Numbered from the stretch's first letter, positions 1 to 7,814 are shown. The stretch is DNA of 12,432 nucleotides from an uncultured Cytophagaceae bacterium (GCA_903960725.1 CAJCBY010000490.1:1-12432); one strand, 5' to 3'. Made by a program: numbers and translations. Notes: generated by a model from the letters alone, not told the origin.

Positions 1-543
1 GAATTGCATCCAGAGAGCAATCCATTTTTATCCCAAATGAACGAATGGGGAATGAAATTGCAATTTATCTCGAGAACAGACTATCGGATGAAACCTATTC
101 CTACTGGATTTGAGCCATATCAAGTAATTGCTGAGGGTGGTTTTGGTCATTTAGCTATACAAGGCATGGAAGATATAGTAAACGAACTGCCTGCACATGA
201 TTTAATTTACACCGCAATAGGTACCGGAGCAACGGCTATTGGAGTGGCGAATTACACCAACAAACTAGTCTTGGGCGTCTTAACATTAAATAATAGAGCT
301 GAGATAGAGGAGCATAAGCTTCCGGCTAATTTATCCATTGAGGATGCTTATGTCTTTGGTAAATATGCTAAACAGAACGATGAGTTAGATCTATTTTGTG
401 CTGATTTTTATGAAAAACATCAGATAGCCATCGAGCCCATTTATACGGGACGTATGTTCTATGCTTTAATTGAACACATAAAAAATGGCCACATAGCTTC
501 TAATTCGAAACTAGTGGCCATCCATACAGGAGGAGTAAAATAA
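1..543 (+). CDS. PLP-dependent enzyme, ACC deaminase/D-cysteine desulfhydrase family (3' part only)
   Basis: The reading frame is open from base 1, so the gene begins upstream of the window. Only the last 180 codons are visible, and the catalytic lysine that would carry PLP lies in the missing N-terminal part. What is visible fits fold-type II PLP enzymes of the 1-aminocyclopropane-1-carboxylate deaminase/D-cysteine desulfhydrase family. There is an EGGFG segment (visible residues 45-49), a glycine-rich phosphate-binding loop GTGATAIG (74-81, bases 220-243), a late EPIYTGRM segment and the typical C-terminal IHTGG. The TTG at base 4 is not a credible start, because family members are usually around 300 residues long. 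Members release ammonia, and from cysteine substrates also sulfide, but the substrate cannot be read from this fragment. Its stop lies one base from the stop of the converging sufB gene. A PLP enzyme that handles sulfur next to an Fe-S assembly gene is suggestive, but it is not evidence of a shared pathway. Confidence 0.8.
   Translation, partial: ELHPESNPFLSQMNEWGMKLQFISRTDYRMKPIPTGFEPYQVIAEGGFGHLAIQGMEDIVNELPAHDLIYTAIGTGATAIGVANYTNKLVLGVLTLNNRAEIEEHKLPANLSIEDAYVFGKYAKQNDELDLFCADFYEKHQIAIEPIYTGRMFYALIEHIKNGHIASNSKLVAIHTGGVK
480..521 (-). terminator. Rho-independent terminator of sufB, embedded in the converging CDS
   Basis: Read on the minus strand, an 8-bp perfect stem (ATGGCCAC, 514-521, with GTGGCCAT, 486-493 region) is followed by six U residues (complement of A480-A485). 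A bulged 3-bp extension (494-496 with 511-513) and an inner 3-bp stem (498-500 with 507-509) lengthen it. It begins 24 bases after the sufB stop, inside the last codons of the PLP-enzyme gene. In the plus direction no T-run follows, so it should act mainly on sufB transcripts. Confidence 0.8.
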
Positions 544-544
544 A

Positions 545-1993
545 TTATCCTACCGAACCCTCTAATGAAATAGCTAAAAGCTTTTGCGCTTCAACAGCAA
601 ATTCCATCGGTAATTGTTTCAACACTTCTTTGGCATATCCATTAACGATCAAAGCCACAGCCGTTTCAGTGCTCAATCCGCGCTGATTACAATAAAAAAT
701 TTGATCCTCGCCAATTTTTGAAGTCGTAGCCTCGTGTTCCACAGACGACGTATTGTTTTTAACCTCTAGGTATGGAAATGTATGTGCACCACACTTATCC
801 CCTAATAAAAGGGAATCACATTGAGAGAAATTCTTAGATCCATCCGCTTTTCTAGCCACTTGAACCAGACCACGGTACGAATTTTGAGAGAATCCAGCCG
901 AAATACCTTTCGAAACGATACGGGATTTAGAATGCTTCCCTAAGTGAATCATTTTAGTCCCGGTATCAGCTTGTTGGTAATTATTAGTTACAGCAACCGA
1001 ATAGAATTCACCGATTGAATAATCCCCCTTTAAGATAACTGAAGGATATTTCCATGTTACCGCTGAACCTGTCTCCACCTGAGTCCATGACAACTTCGAA
1101 TGAGCCCCATCACAAATTCCACGCTTAGTTACGAAATTATAAATACCGCCCTTCCCTTCTTTATCACCAGGATACCAGTTCTGAACAGTTGAATATTTCA
1201 CTTCAGCACCTGCATGAACATAAATTTCTACGACAGCTGCGTGTAATTGATTCTCATCACGCATTGGAGCAGTACAACCCTCTAAATAGGATACATAAGA
1301 TTCATCTTCAGCAACGATCAAGGTACGTTCAAATTGACCTGTACCAGACGCATTAATACGAAAATAAGTAGATAATTCCATCGGGCAACGAACGCCTTTT
1401 GGTATATAACAGAAGGATCCATCCGAAAATACCGCGCTATTCAATGCAGCGAAGTAATTATCTTTCACTGGCACTACTGAACCTAAATATTTTTTGATTA
1501 ATTCTGGATGCTCTCGAACGGCTTCTGAAATAGAACAAAAGATGACTCCTTTTTCTGCCAAAGTCTCCTTAAACGTTGTCGCTACAGATACCGAATCAAT
1601 TACCGCATCCACAGCCACATTCGATAGACGCTTTTGCTCATCTAAGGAAATACCTAATTTCTCAAAAGTTCTACGAAGTTCTGGATCTATCTCATCCAAT
1701 GAATTCAATTGCTTCTTTTGAACGGGAGCAGAATAATACTTTAATTCATCGTATTTAGTAGGCGTATACAATAAATTAGCCCAATCAGGCTCCGCTAGAG
1801 TTCTCCAATAGCGATACGCCGATAGACGCCACTCTAACATCCAATCTGGTTCGTTCTTTTTCTCTGAAATAAAATGAATGATTGATTCACTTAAACCGAT
1901 AGGAGCTTCATCCGTCTCGAAATGAGACTCGAACCCGTATTTATAATCGGTTGAAGTTACTTCTTGTAAAATATCGTCTACTTTCTCTGCCAT
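545..1993 (-). CDS. sufB: Fe-S cluster assembly scaffold protein SufB
   Basis: The 482-residue product has the length and C-terminal signature of SufB, the scaffold subunit of the cytosolic SufBCD complex that builds Fe-S clusters and transfers them to apoproteins. The beta-helix core and the conserved end of the protein are intact: [26 protein letters not shown], a YCNQRG segment and a terminal AISLE-SVG. By alignment from memory, Cys392 corresponds to the functional Cys405 of E. coli SufB, and His420/Glu421 correspond to its His433/Glu434. The ATG at 1993 gives the expected N-terminus and lies about 13 bases after a plausible transcription start. sufC, sufD and sufS are not adjacent: the gene upstream on the same strand is an Lrp regulator, and downstream is a convergent PLP enzyme. 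The partners must be encoded elsewhere. Confidence 0.96.
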   Translation of the reverse strand: MAEKVDDILQEVTSTDYKYGFESHFETDEAPIGLSESIIHFISEKKNEPDWMLEWRLSAYRYWRTLAEPDWANLLYTPTKYDELKYYSAPVQKKQLNSLDEIDPELRRTFEKLGISLDEQKRLSNVAVDAVIDSVSVATTFKETLAEKGVIFCSISEAVREHPELIKKYLGSVVPVKDNYFAALNSAVFSDGSFCYIPKGVRCPMELSTYFRINASGTGQFERTLIVAEDESYVSYLEGCTAPMRDENQLHAAVVEIYVHAGAEVKYSTVQNWYPGDKEGKGGIYNFVTKRGICDGAHSKLSWTQVETGSAVTWKYPSVILKGDYSIGEFYSVAVTNNYQQADTGTKMIHLGKHSKSRIVSKGISAGFSQNSYRGLVQVARKADGSKNFSQCDSLLLGDKCGAHTFPYLEVKNNTSSVEHEATTSKIGEDQIFYCNQRGLSTETAVALIVNGYAKEVLKQLPMEFAVEAQKLLAISLEGSVG

Positions 1994-2011
1994 TATTTTG
2001 CATTTAGACTA

Positions 2012-2019
2012 CAAAATTA
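2012..2019 (-). promoter_or_regulatory. Predicted sufB promoter, -7 box
   Basis: On the minus strand the sequence TAATTTTG matches the Bacteroidota -7 element TAnnTTTG. Transcription would start near 2005-2007, giving a leader of roughly 12-14 bases. No TTG is seen at the -33 distance, which would fit a promoter that needs an activator. Confidence 0.6.
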
Positions 2020-2048
2020 CAAAAGGATTTTGGAGAAAAATAGACTTA

Positions 2049-2067
2049 GTTTAGAATTAATCTAAAC
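2049..2067. promoter_or_regulatory. Perfect inverted repeat upstream of sufB (candidate operator)
   Basis: GTTTAGA and TCTAAAC form perfect 7-bp arms around a 5-bp spacer. The centre is about 50 bp upstream of the predicted sufB start site, in the gap between the lrp stop and sufB. A further TTTAGA half-site lies at 2003-2008. The position suits a dimeric activator. It could instead be a weak AT-rich hairpin ending lrp transcripts, since a short U-run follows on the minus strand. The binding protein is unknown. Confidence 0.5.
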
Positions 2068-2069
2068 AA

Positions 2070-2534
2070 TTACAATAAAGGTGTATTTCTGATTAAACTT
2101 TCTTCCAAGGAGATGAAGGTTTCCGTACGTTGAATACCAGTAACACGCTGAATTTTATCGTGTAATACTTCTCTTAAATGTTGTGTATCTCGGCAGATAA
2201 TTTTGGCAAAAATTGAATAGATACCCGTAGTATAATGAATATTGACAACTTCTGGGATCTGTTCTAATTGTTTGGCTACATCCTCATATAAACTACTCTT
2301 ATCTAAATATATGCCTAAGAAAGCGGTGATGTCCCAGCCAATTTTAGAATAATCAATAAGCAATTGCGCACCTTTGACAATCCCAAGTGATTCCATCTTT
2401 TTCATCCGAACATGGACTGTTCCTCCTGAAACATCTAATCGTGAACCGATTTCGGTGTAGGGCAAATTAGCATCTTTGACTAAAATTTCTAATATCTTAT
2501 AATCTAAAGGATCAAGCTCAAACTTCTTTTCCAT
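2070..2534 (-). CDS. Lrp/AsnC family transcriptional regulator
   Basis: The 154-residue product is full length for the Lrp/AsnC family. Residues about 8-55 form the N-terminal winged helix-turn-helix (LDYKILEIL, then TEIGSRLDVSGGTVHVRMKK). Residues about 67-142 form the RAM/AsnC_trans_reg domain, which binds amino acids and mediates oligomer formation. These are DNA-binding regulators of amino-acid metabolism or of their own gene; the effector here cannot be deduced. The ATG at 2534 gives the standard N-terminus. sufB follows on the same strand after 76 bp but appears to have its own promoter, so co-transcription is possible but not required. The upstream intergenic region is very AT-rich with phased A-tracts, a setting suited to Lrp-type binding and autoregulation (inference). 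No good TAnnTTTG element was found for this gene. Confidence 0.93.
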   Translation of the reverse strand: MEKKFELDPLDYKILEILVKDANLPYTEIGSRLDVSGGTVHVRMKKMESLGIVKGAQLLIDYSKIGWDITAFLGIYLDKSSLYEDVAKQLEQIPEVVNIHYTTGIYSIFAKIICRDTQHLREVLHDKIQRVTGIQRTETFISLEESLIRNTPLL

Positions 2535-2593
2535 TGAATTTTCGTAATTATTTCAGGTTCATTTTAAAAATTATGCAAAAAAAGACATTTTTA

Positions 2594-2613
2594 TTTGAAA
2601 AATTTTGAAAAAT
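2594..2613 (+). repeat. Perfect tandem repeat of a 10-bp unit, TTTGAAAAAT
   Basis: The unit occurs at 2594-2603 and again at 2604-2613 without a gap. The period equals about one helical turn, so the two A5 tracts face the same side and should bend the DNA. The second copy contains the TTG that serves as the -33 element of the next promoter, so the repeat sits where an UP-like element or regulator site would be. It also lies upstream of the divergent lrp gene. Confidence 0.85.
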
Positions 2614-2635
2614 TAAAATTCTCCATCTATATTTG
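2605..2635 (+). promoter_or_regulatory. Predicted strong promoter of the tRNA-like RNA
   Basis: TTG (2605-2607) and TATATTTG (2628-2635) are separated by 20 bases, an excellent match to the Bacteroidota TTG/TAnnTTTG promoter. Transcription would start near 2640-2642, about 30 bases before the mature RNA. Upstream A-tracts could raise its activity. Confidence 0.75.
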
Positions 2636-2669
2636 TCCTACTAATTATTGCAAAGGTAATAATTTTCAC

Positions 2670-2812
2670 TGTAGGGTGATGAAATTGGCAGACGTGCCCT
2701 CCTGTCTCGGGGGTGGTGAGTTCAGGACAAACACGGCATAATGGGTTGACCACTAAATCAGTTCTGTGTCGAGGCTAACTGCACCTTGGAGGTTCGAATC
2801 CTTCTCCTACAG
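2670..2812 (+). ncRNA. tRNA-like RNA, Leu-type class II with an expanded variable region
   Basis: The ends fold as a tRNA. The acceptor is TGTAGGG (2670-2676) with TCCTACA (2805-2811), seven pairs with one G-U. T8-G9 follow, then a D-arm with stem ATG/CGT and the Leu-type loop AAATTGGCAGA (2682-2692). The T-arm has stem GGAGG/CCTTC and canonical loop TTCGAAT (2793-2799), joined directly to the acceptor. A 5-bp anticodon-like stem (2697-2701 with 2709-2713) carries loop CTGTCTC, giving GTC at the anticodon position and a pyrimidine at position 37, which is abnormal. The variable region, 2714-2787, is about 74 nt instead of 12-20. It begins and ends with a long stem (GGTGAGTT 2715-2722 with AACT-CACC, one bulged G) and contains a further stem (2731-2736 with 2764-2769). 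The discriminator is G, and CCA is not encoded. A good promoter and terminator flank it. It could be a functional non-decoding RNA, a divergent tRNA or a decayed tRNA-Leu; intact pairing argues against decay. Confidence 0.7.
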
Positions 2813-2858
2813 CATTTTATTTAATTTGGTTTTTAGTTTGTTGATGAAGTGTAATGTT

Positions 2859-2890
2859 AAAAGCAATCTTATTTTAGGATTGCTTTTTTT
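2859..2890 (+). terminator. Rho-independent terminator after the tRNA-like RNA
   Basis: A perfect 10-bp stem, AAAAGCAATC (2859-2868) with GATTGCTTTT (2878-2887), has a 9-base loop and runs into a T7 tract (2884-2890). It lies about 47 bases after the mature 3' end and before the peroxiredoxin promoter. Confidence 0.9.
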
Positions 2891-2905
2891 ATAACTAATA
2901 ATCTA

Positions 2906-2913
2906 TATATTTG
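2906..2913 (+). promoter_or_regulatory. Predicted peroxiredoxin promoter, -7 box
   Basis: TATATTTG matches the consensus exactly. The nearest upstream TTG (2880-2882) is 23 bases away, at the long end of accepted spacing, and lies in the right arm of the preceding terminator. Transcription should start near 2918-2920. The TTG at 2911 is part of this box and is therefore not the start codon. Confidence 0.65.
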
Positions 2914-2949
2914 ATAGATAAAGTATATAACTGTATAAACCCTTCCATT

Positions 2950-3585
2950 ATGTCATTAAGATTAGGAGATATTGCACCCGACTTTAGCGCTGATACGACG
3001 CAAGGTCACATAAATTTTCACGAATTTATTGGTGATTCATGGGTATTGTTATTTAGCCATCCAGCAGATTTCACCCCTGTTTGTACAACAGAATTAGGTA
3101 AAACAGCCCTGTTATCTGGTGAATTCCAAAAACGCAACGTTAAGCCTATTGCAATTTCAGTAGACAGTTTAGAATCTCATAATAAATGGGTACCAGATAT
3201 CGAAGAAGTTAATTCTGTCAAAATGAACTTCCCCATCATCGCTGATCCGGAGAAAAAAGTCGCCTTATTATATGATATGATCCATCCAAATGCATCTGAA
3301 AAAGCCACAGTTCGTTCGGTGTTTGTGATAGGACCAGACCAGAAGATCAAATTAACATTGACCTACCCTGCTTCCACAGGTCGTAACTTCACAGAAATTC
3401 TTCGTGTGATTGATTCATTACAATTAACGGCTAACTATCAAGTAGCTACGCCCGCAGACTGGGTAAATGGAGATGATGTGATCATTGTTCCAGCAGTTTC
3501 GAATGAAGATGCTTTAGTCAAATTCCCAAAAGGTTTTACTTCAGTTAAACCCTATTTACGTAAAACCCCGCAGCCGAACTTATAA
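2950..3585 (+). CDS. 1-Cys peroxiredoxin (Prx6 type)
   Basis: The 211-residue product reduces hydrogen peroxide, alkyl hydroperoxides or peroxynitrite through a cysteine thiol in the cytosol. The thioredoxin-fold N-terminus carries HPADFTPVCTTE (residues 37-48). The peroxidatic cysteine is Cys45, with Thr42 and the conserved His37 of the Prx6 group. A C-terminal peroxiredoxin extension follows (TPADWVNGDDVIIVPAVS, then a VKPYLR end). The length and this C-terminus match the Prx6 subfamily rather than the shorter typical 2-Cys AhpC type. No second cysteine is present in the typical C-terminal resolving position. The ATG at 2950 is chosen because the upstream in-frame TTG at 2911 is inside the promoter and because the family N-terminus is MSLRLGDIAPDF-like. 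The gene stands alone between two terminators. No OxyR or PerR site could be identified. Confidence 0.95.
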   Translation: MSLRLGDIAPDFSADTTQGHINFHEFIGDSWVLLFSHPADFTPVCTTELGKTALLSGEFQKRNVKPIAISVDSLESHNKWVPDIEEVNSVKMNFPIIADPEKKVALLYDMIHPNASEKATVRSVFVIGPDQKIKLTLTYPASTGRNFTEILRVIDSLQLTANYQVATPADWVNGDDVIIVPAVSNEDALVKFPKGFTSVKPYLRKTPQPNL

Positions 3586-3598
3586 AAGTTTGAAATAA

Positions 3599-5332
<1,734 letters not shown>

Positions 5333-5335
5333 GTA

Positions 5336-6694
5336 TTATTGAAATAAATCAATCATTTCAGAGATGGAGAGCAGATTCTGTTCTCCATTTTTCATGTTCT
5401 TGACATTCGCCTTGCCTTCTTTCAATTCAGACTCCCCTATCACCGCTACGTAAGCGATTTTCTTTTTGTCGGCGAATTCAAATGACTTCTTGATTTTAGC
5501 AAAATCTGGATATACTTCAACAGGGATTCCTGCTTTGCGCAATTCATTTGCCATTCCTAAACTTGCTTTACGTCCTGTTTCATCAAAATAGGTAAATAAA
5601 ATGGCACTAGCGCTCGAGGCAATTTCTGGGAATAAGTTTAATTCTTCCATCACATCTAGGATACGTTCAATCCCAAAAGAGATTCCGACTCCTGACATGT
5701 TAGGCAAACCAAATGAACTCGTTAAATCATCATAACGACCTCCGCCTACAATAGACCCAAAGGGAAGATCAACGGCTTTACCTTCATAAATCAAACCGGT
5801 ATAATAGCTTAATCCACGTGCTAACCTATAATCAAACACAAGGTTATCAGACGAAAACCCATTTGTCTCAGATAAAGAAAGAACTTCAGTAATTTCCGCA
5901 AGACCCTGTAAACCTAAGGGATTCGTGTCAAAAAAGGCAGTTAATTTGGCAATTTTAGCTTCATTTGATCCCTCAAACAGTACAAGATCCTTAATGGCAT
6001 CCGTTTTCGCTTGAGTGAAACCATTCTCTACTAATTCCTTCGCTACATTATCCCAACCAATCTTATCTAACTTATCTAAGGTAATAGCAAAAGCTACAAA
6101 ACGATTACTTTCACCAAGTTTATCTACAATGCCAGCTAAAATCTTACGAGAATTCAGATAGAGATTAACTCTTAACTTCAACGAATTAAAAATCGATTGA
6201 AATAACGCAATTAATTCTGCCTCATTAACTAACGAATCCGAACCTATAATATCTGCATCACATTGATAGAACTCGCGGTAACGGCCACGTTGAGGACGAT
6301 CGGCGCGCCAAACAGGTTGAATTTGGTAGCGACGAAAAGGAAATGCTAAGTCATTGCGATTCATCGCAACGAAACGTGCAAAGGGAACCGTTAAATCATA
6401 ACGAAGCCCTTTTTCGGAAATTTTTGTTGTTAATGATTTAGAACCAGCTTCAATATCGGAGGTAGAAACTTTGGACAAATAATCTCCGCTATTCAAAATT
6501 TTAAATAGCAATTGATCGCCTTCATCACCATACTTACCTGTTAAGGTAGACAAATTCTCCATAGCCGGCGTTTCAATAGTTTGAAACCCAAAACTCTGAA
6601 AATGAGTCTTTATGATGCCAAAAACGTAATTACGTTTTGCCATTTCTGTAGGACCAAAATCCCTAGTACCTCGTGCGTTCGCTGGTTTCTGCAT
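5336..6694 (-). CDS. hisS: Histidyl-tRNA synthetase
   Basis: Class II aminoacyl-tRNA synthetase that attaches histidine to tRNA-His in the cytosol. The 452-residue product shows the order expected for HisRS. An N-terminal GTRDF segment (9-13) and motif 1 region come first, then a motif 2 region with FRRYQIQPVWRADRPQRGRYREF (120-142; Arg130 and Glu141 positions typical of the ATP-binding arm). The histidine-binding HisA segments RLARGLSYYTG (290-300) and GGGRYDDL (317-324) follow, then motif 3 with GISFGIERI (337-345), and an anticodon-binding domain from about residue 363 to the end. The ATG at 6694 gives the normal short N-terminus and sits just after a TAAATTTG promoter box on the minus strand. 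A pgi terminator is encoded antisense to codons 435-444, where the protein is probably tolerant of sequence choice. Confidence 0.97.
   Translation of the reverse strand: MQKPANARGTRDFGPTEMAKRNYVFGIIKTHFQSFGFQTIETPAMENLSTLTGKYGDEGDQLLFKILNSGDYLSKVSTSDIEAGSKSLTTKISEKGLRYDLTVPFARFVAMNRNDLAFPFRRYQIQPVWRADRPQRGRYREFYQCDADIIGSDSLVNEAELIALFQSIFNSLKLRVNLYLNSRKILAGIVDKLGESNRFVAFAITLDKLDKIGWDNVAKELVENGFTQAKTDAIKDLVLFEGSNEAKIAKLTAFFDTNPLGLQGLAEITEVLSLSETNGFSSDNLVFDYRLARGLSYYTGLIYEGKAVDLPFGSIVGGGRYDDLTSSFGLPNMSGVGISFGIERILDVMEELNLFPEIASSASAILFTYFDETGRKASLGMANELRKAGIPVEVYPDFAKIKKSFEFADKKKIAYVAVIGESELKEGKANVKNMKNGEQNLLSISEMIDLFQ
5364..5392 (+). terminator. Rho-independent terminator of pgi, embedded in hisS
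   Basis: An 11-bp stem, ATGGAGAGCAG (5364-5374) with CTGTTCTCCAT (5378-5388), has one G-U pair and an ATT loop, and is followed by T5 (5388-5392). It begins 32 bases after the pgi stop, inside the C-terminal codons of hisS on the other strand. Confidence 0.85.
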
Positions 6695-6707
6695 AATAGA
6701 TAAAAAA

Positions 6708-6715
6708 CAAATTTA
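6708..6715 (-). promoter_or_regulatory. Predicted hisS promoter, -7 box
   Basis: TAAATTTG on the minus strand matches TAnnTTTG and lies 14-21 bases upstream of the hisS ATG, giving a very short leader. No TTG is seen at the usual -33 spacing. Confidence 0.55.
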
Positions 6716-6736
6716 ATTAATTATGCTATAATATTT

Positions 6737-6765
6737 TTGATAATAGTCGATTTTAGCTATTTTTG
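6737..6765 (+). promoter_or_regulatory. Predicted promoter of the small basic protein gene
   Basis: TTG (6737-6739) and TATTTTTG (6758-6765) are separated by 18 bases. The predicted start, near 6770-6772, leaves a leader of about 15 bases before the ATG at 6786. The divergent hisS promoter is about 45 bp away. Confidence 0.7.
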
Positions 6766-6785
6766 CAAACCAAATTATCAAAGAC

Positions 6786-6929
6786 ATGGCAGTAACTAGA
6801 CTAAAACGTAAAGACAGAAGAAATAAAGCAGTAGCTAACAACAAGGTTGCAGCTATCAAAATCTTAAAAGCAAGACCTATCATCAAATTAGTTGATGTAG
6901 AAGCTATCAAGGCAAGCTTTGCTAAATAA
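6786..6929 (+). CDS. Small, highly basic protein of 47 residues, function unknown
   Basis: The ORF begins MAVTRLKRKDRRNKAVANNK and ends in AIKASFAK. It has nine Lys and five Arg against two Asp and one Glu, so it is strongly positive, mostly in its first 30 residues. It has no cysteine, no membrane segment and no signal peptide; the second half looks helical. It is framed by its own promoter 21 bases upstream and by a terminator 21 bases downstream, which is strong support that it is expressed. Charge and size suggest an RNA- or ribosome-associated role, and the neighbourhood contains translation genes (hisS, lepA), but this is inference. It does not resemble bS20, bL34, bL36 or THX as I remember them. 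The reverse-strand ORF over the same bases is a shadow. Confidence 0.8.
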   Translation: MAVTRLKRKDRRNKAVANNKVAAIKILKARPIIKLVDVEAIKASFAK

Positions 6930-6942
6930 GAATTATATTCTT

Positions 6943-6950
6943 TATATTTA
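6943..6950 (+). promoter_or_regulatory. Possible weak promoter for the DUF1080 gene
   Basis: TATATTTA differs from TAnnTTTG only at the last base. A start near 6955 would fall in the left arm of the terminator, so such transcripts would lack part of that hairpin. No better promoter is seen before the ATG at 6999. Confidence 0.3.
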
Positions 6951-6973
6951 AACCGGTTTATGCCGGTTTTTTT
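6950..6973 (+). terminator. Rho-independent terminator of the small basic protein gene
   Basis: AAACCGG (6950-6956) pairs with CCGGTTT (6963-6969) around a 6-base loop, followed by T-tract to 6973. The ATG at 6960 lies in the loop and is not a gene start. Confidence 0.85.
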
Positions 6974-6998
6974 ATGCTCAATCCAATCCTATCCAACA

Positions 6999-7754
6999 AT
7001 GAAAAAGACATTATTTGTAATCTCAGCACTCCTTGTAGGGGCTACTAGCTTGACGCTTGCACAAGATCACCGTCACGTTAAAGTTAATCCAACAAACCCT
7101 AATGACACGGAATATTGGGAACCTAGTATCACCGTTGTCACTCCTGGAGCTATACCATCAGATGCCATTGTATTATTTGATGGAAAAAACCTAGATAACT
7201 GGGAATCTGCAAAAGATGGTTCACCAGCAGCATGGAAAGTAGCAGATGGTAAAATGACCGTAGTAGGCGGCAAGGGAAATATCTCAACAAAAGAAAAATT
7301 CACAAACTACCAATTACATATTGAATGGCAATCGCCTATCGAACCTGAAACATTAAAAAGTCAAGGGAAAGGGAATAGCGGTGTATTTATGCAAGGTATG
7401 TATGAGGTTCAGGTGATGAATTCCTATCAAAACCCCACTTACCGTAATGGTCAAGCTGGCGCTATTTACAAGCAAACACCTCCTTTAGTGAATGCAACAT
7501 CAAAAATGGGGGATTGGAATACTTACGATATCGTTTATACGGCTCCTGTATTCACTACGAATGGTGGAATTGAAACACCTGCCTATATAACAGTAATTCA
7601 TAATGGTATCGTCATTCAAAATCATACGAAAATACAAGGCACAACAGAATACATTGGGCAACCTTTAAATCCAGTACACGGTCCCGGCCCTATCAGTTTA
7701 CAAGATCATGGAAATGCGGTTAGCTTTCGTAATATTTGGTTAAGAAAAATGTAA
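6999..7754 (+). CDS. Secreted DUF1080 (3-keto-disaccharide hydrolase-like) protein
   Basis: The 251-residue product starts with a Sec signal peptide: MKKT, a hydrophobic stretch (residues 5-20), and probable cleavage after Ala21 in LTLA-Q. Glutamine rather than cysteine follows, so it is not a lipoprotein. The mature part, from about residue 55, is a DUF1080 domain (PF06439; concanavalin-like beta-sandwich), with the typical IVLFDGKNLDNW opening, a FTNYQLHIEW strand, GNSGVFMQG, YEVQVMNS and a final ISLQDHGN-VSFRNIWLR. The domain is associated with 3-keto-glycoside cleavage and carbohydrate turnover and is common in Bacteroidota and Planctomycetota. The exact substrate cannot be read from sequence. 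The ATG at 6999 is chosen because it begins the signal peptide and the upstream ATG is in the terminator. The gene has no carbohydrate-utilisation neighbours here; it is followed by its own terminator. Confidence 0.93.
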   Translation: MKKTLFVISALLVGATSLTLAQDHRHVKVNPTNPNDTEYWEPSITVVTPGAIPSDAIVLFDGKNLDNWESAKDGSPAAWKVADGKMTVVGGKGNISTKEKFTNYQLHIEWQSPIEPETLKSQGKGNSGVFMQGMYEVQVMNSYQNPTYRNGQAGAIYKQTPPLVNATSKMGDWNTYDIVYTAPVFTTNGGIETPAYITVIHNGIVIQNHTKIQGTTEYIGQPLNPVHGPGPISLQDHGNAVSFRNIWLRKM

Positions 7755-7763
7755 TTAATTTCT

Positions 7764-7771
7764 TAATTTTG
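7764..7771 (+). promoter_or_regulatory. Predicted promoter of the methyltransferase-pepP operon, -7 box
   Basis: TAATTTTG matches TAnnTTTG. The start would fall near 7776-7778, inside the left arm of the DUF1080 terminator, so transcripts begun here would not form the full hairpin. The nearest TTG upstream (7736-7738) is 25 bases away, longer than usual. Confidence 0.45.
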
Positions 7772-7808
7772 AAGGGAAGGTTTTCAACATAAAAGCCTTC
7801 CCTTTTTT
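7771..7808 (+). terminator. Rho-independent terminator of the DUF1080 gene
   Basis: AAGGGAAGGTTTT (7772-7784) pairs with AAAAGCCTTCCCTT (7791-7804) with one bulged G and a 6-base loop, followed by T6 (7803-7808). It is 17 bases after the stop and only six bases before the next start codon. Confidence 0.9.
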
Positions 7809-7814
7809 GTTTCT

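Noticed and set aside
2670..2812. Transfer-messenger RNA or group I intron-containing tRNA as explanation of the tRNA-like RNA
   Set aside because: It has a D-stem, is far too short, has no tag reading frame, and the insert is in the variable region and much smaller than a group I intron.
6713..6910. 65-residue hydrophobic minus-strand ORF
   Set aside because: Antisense to the small basic protein gene; Lys/Arg codons read backwards give hydrophobic residues. The plus-strand gene has promoter and terminator.
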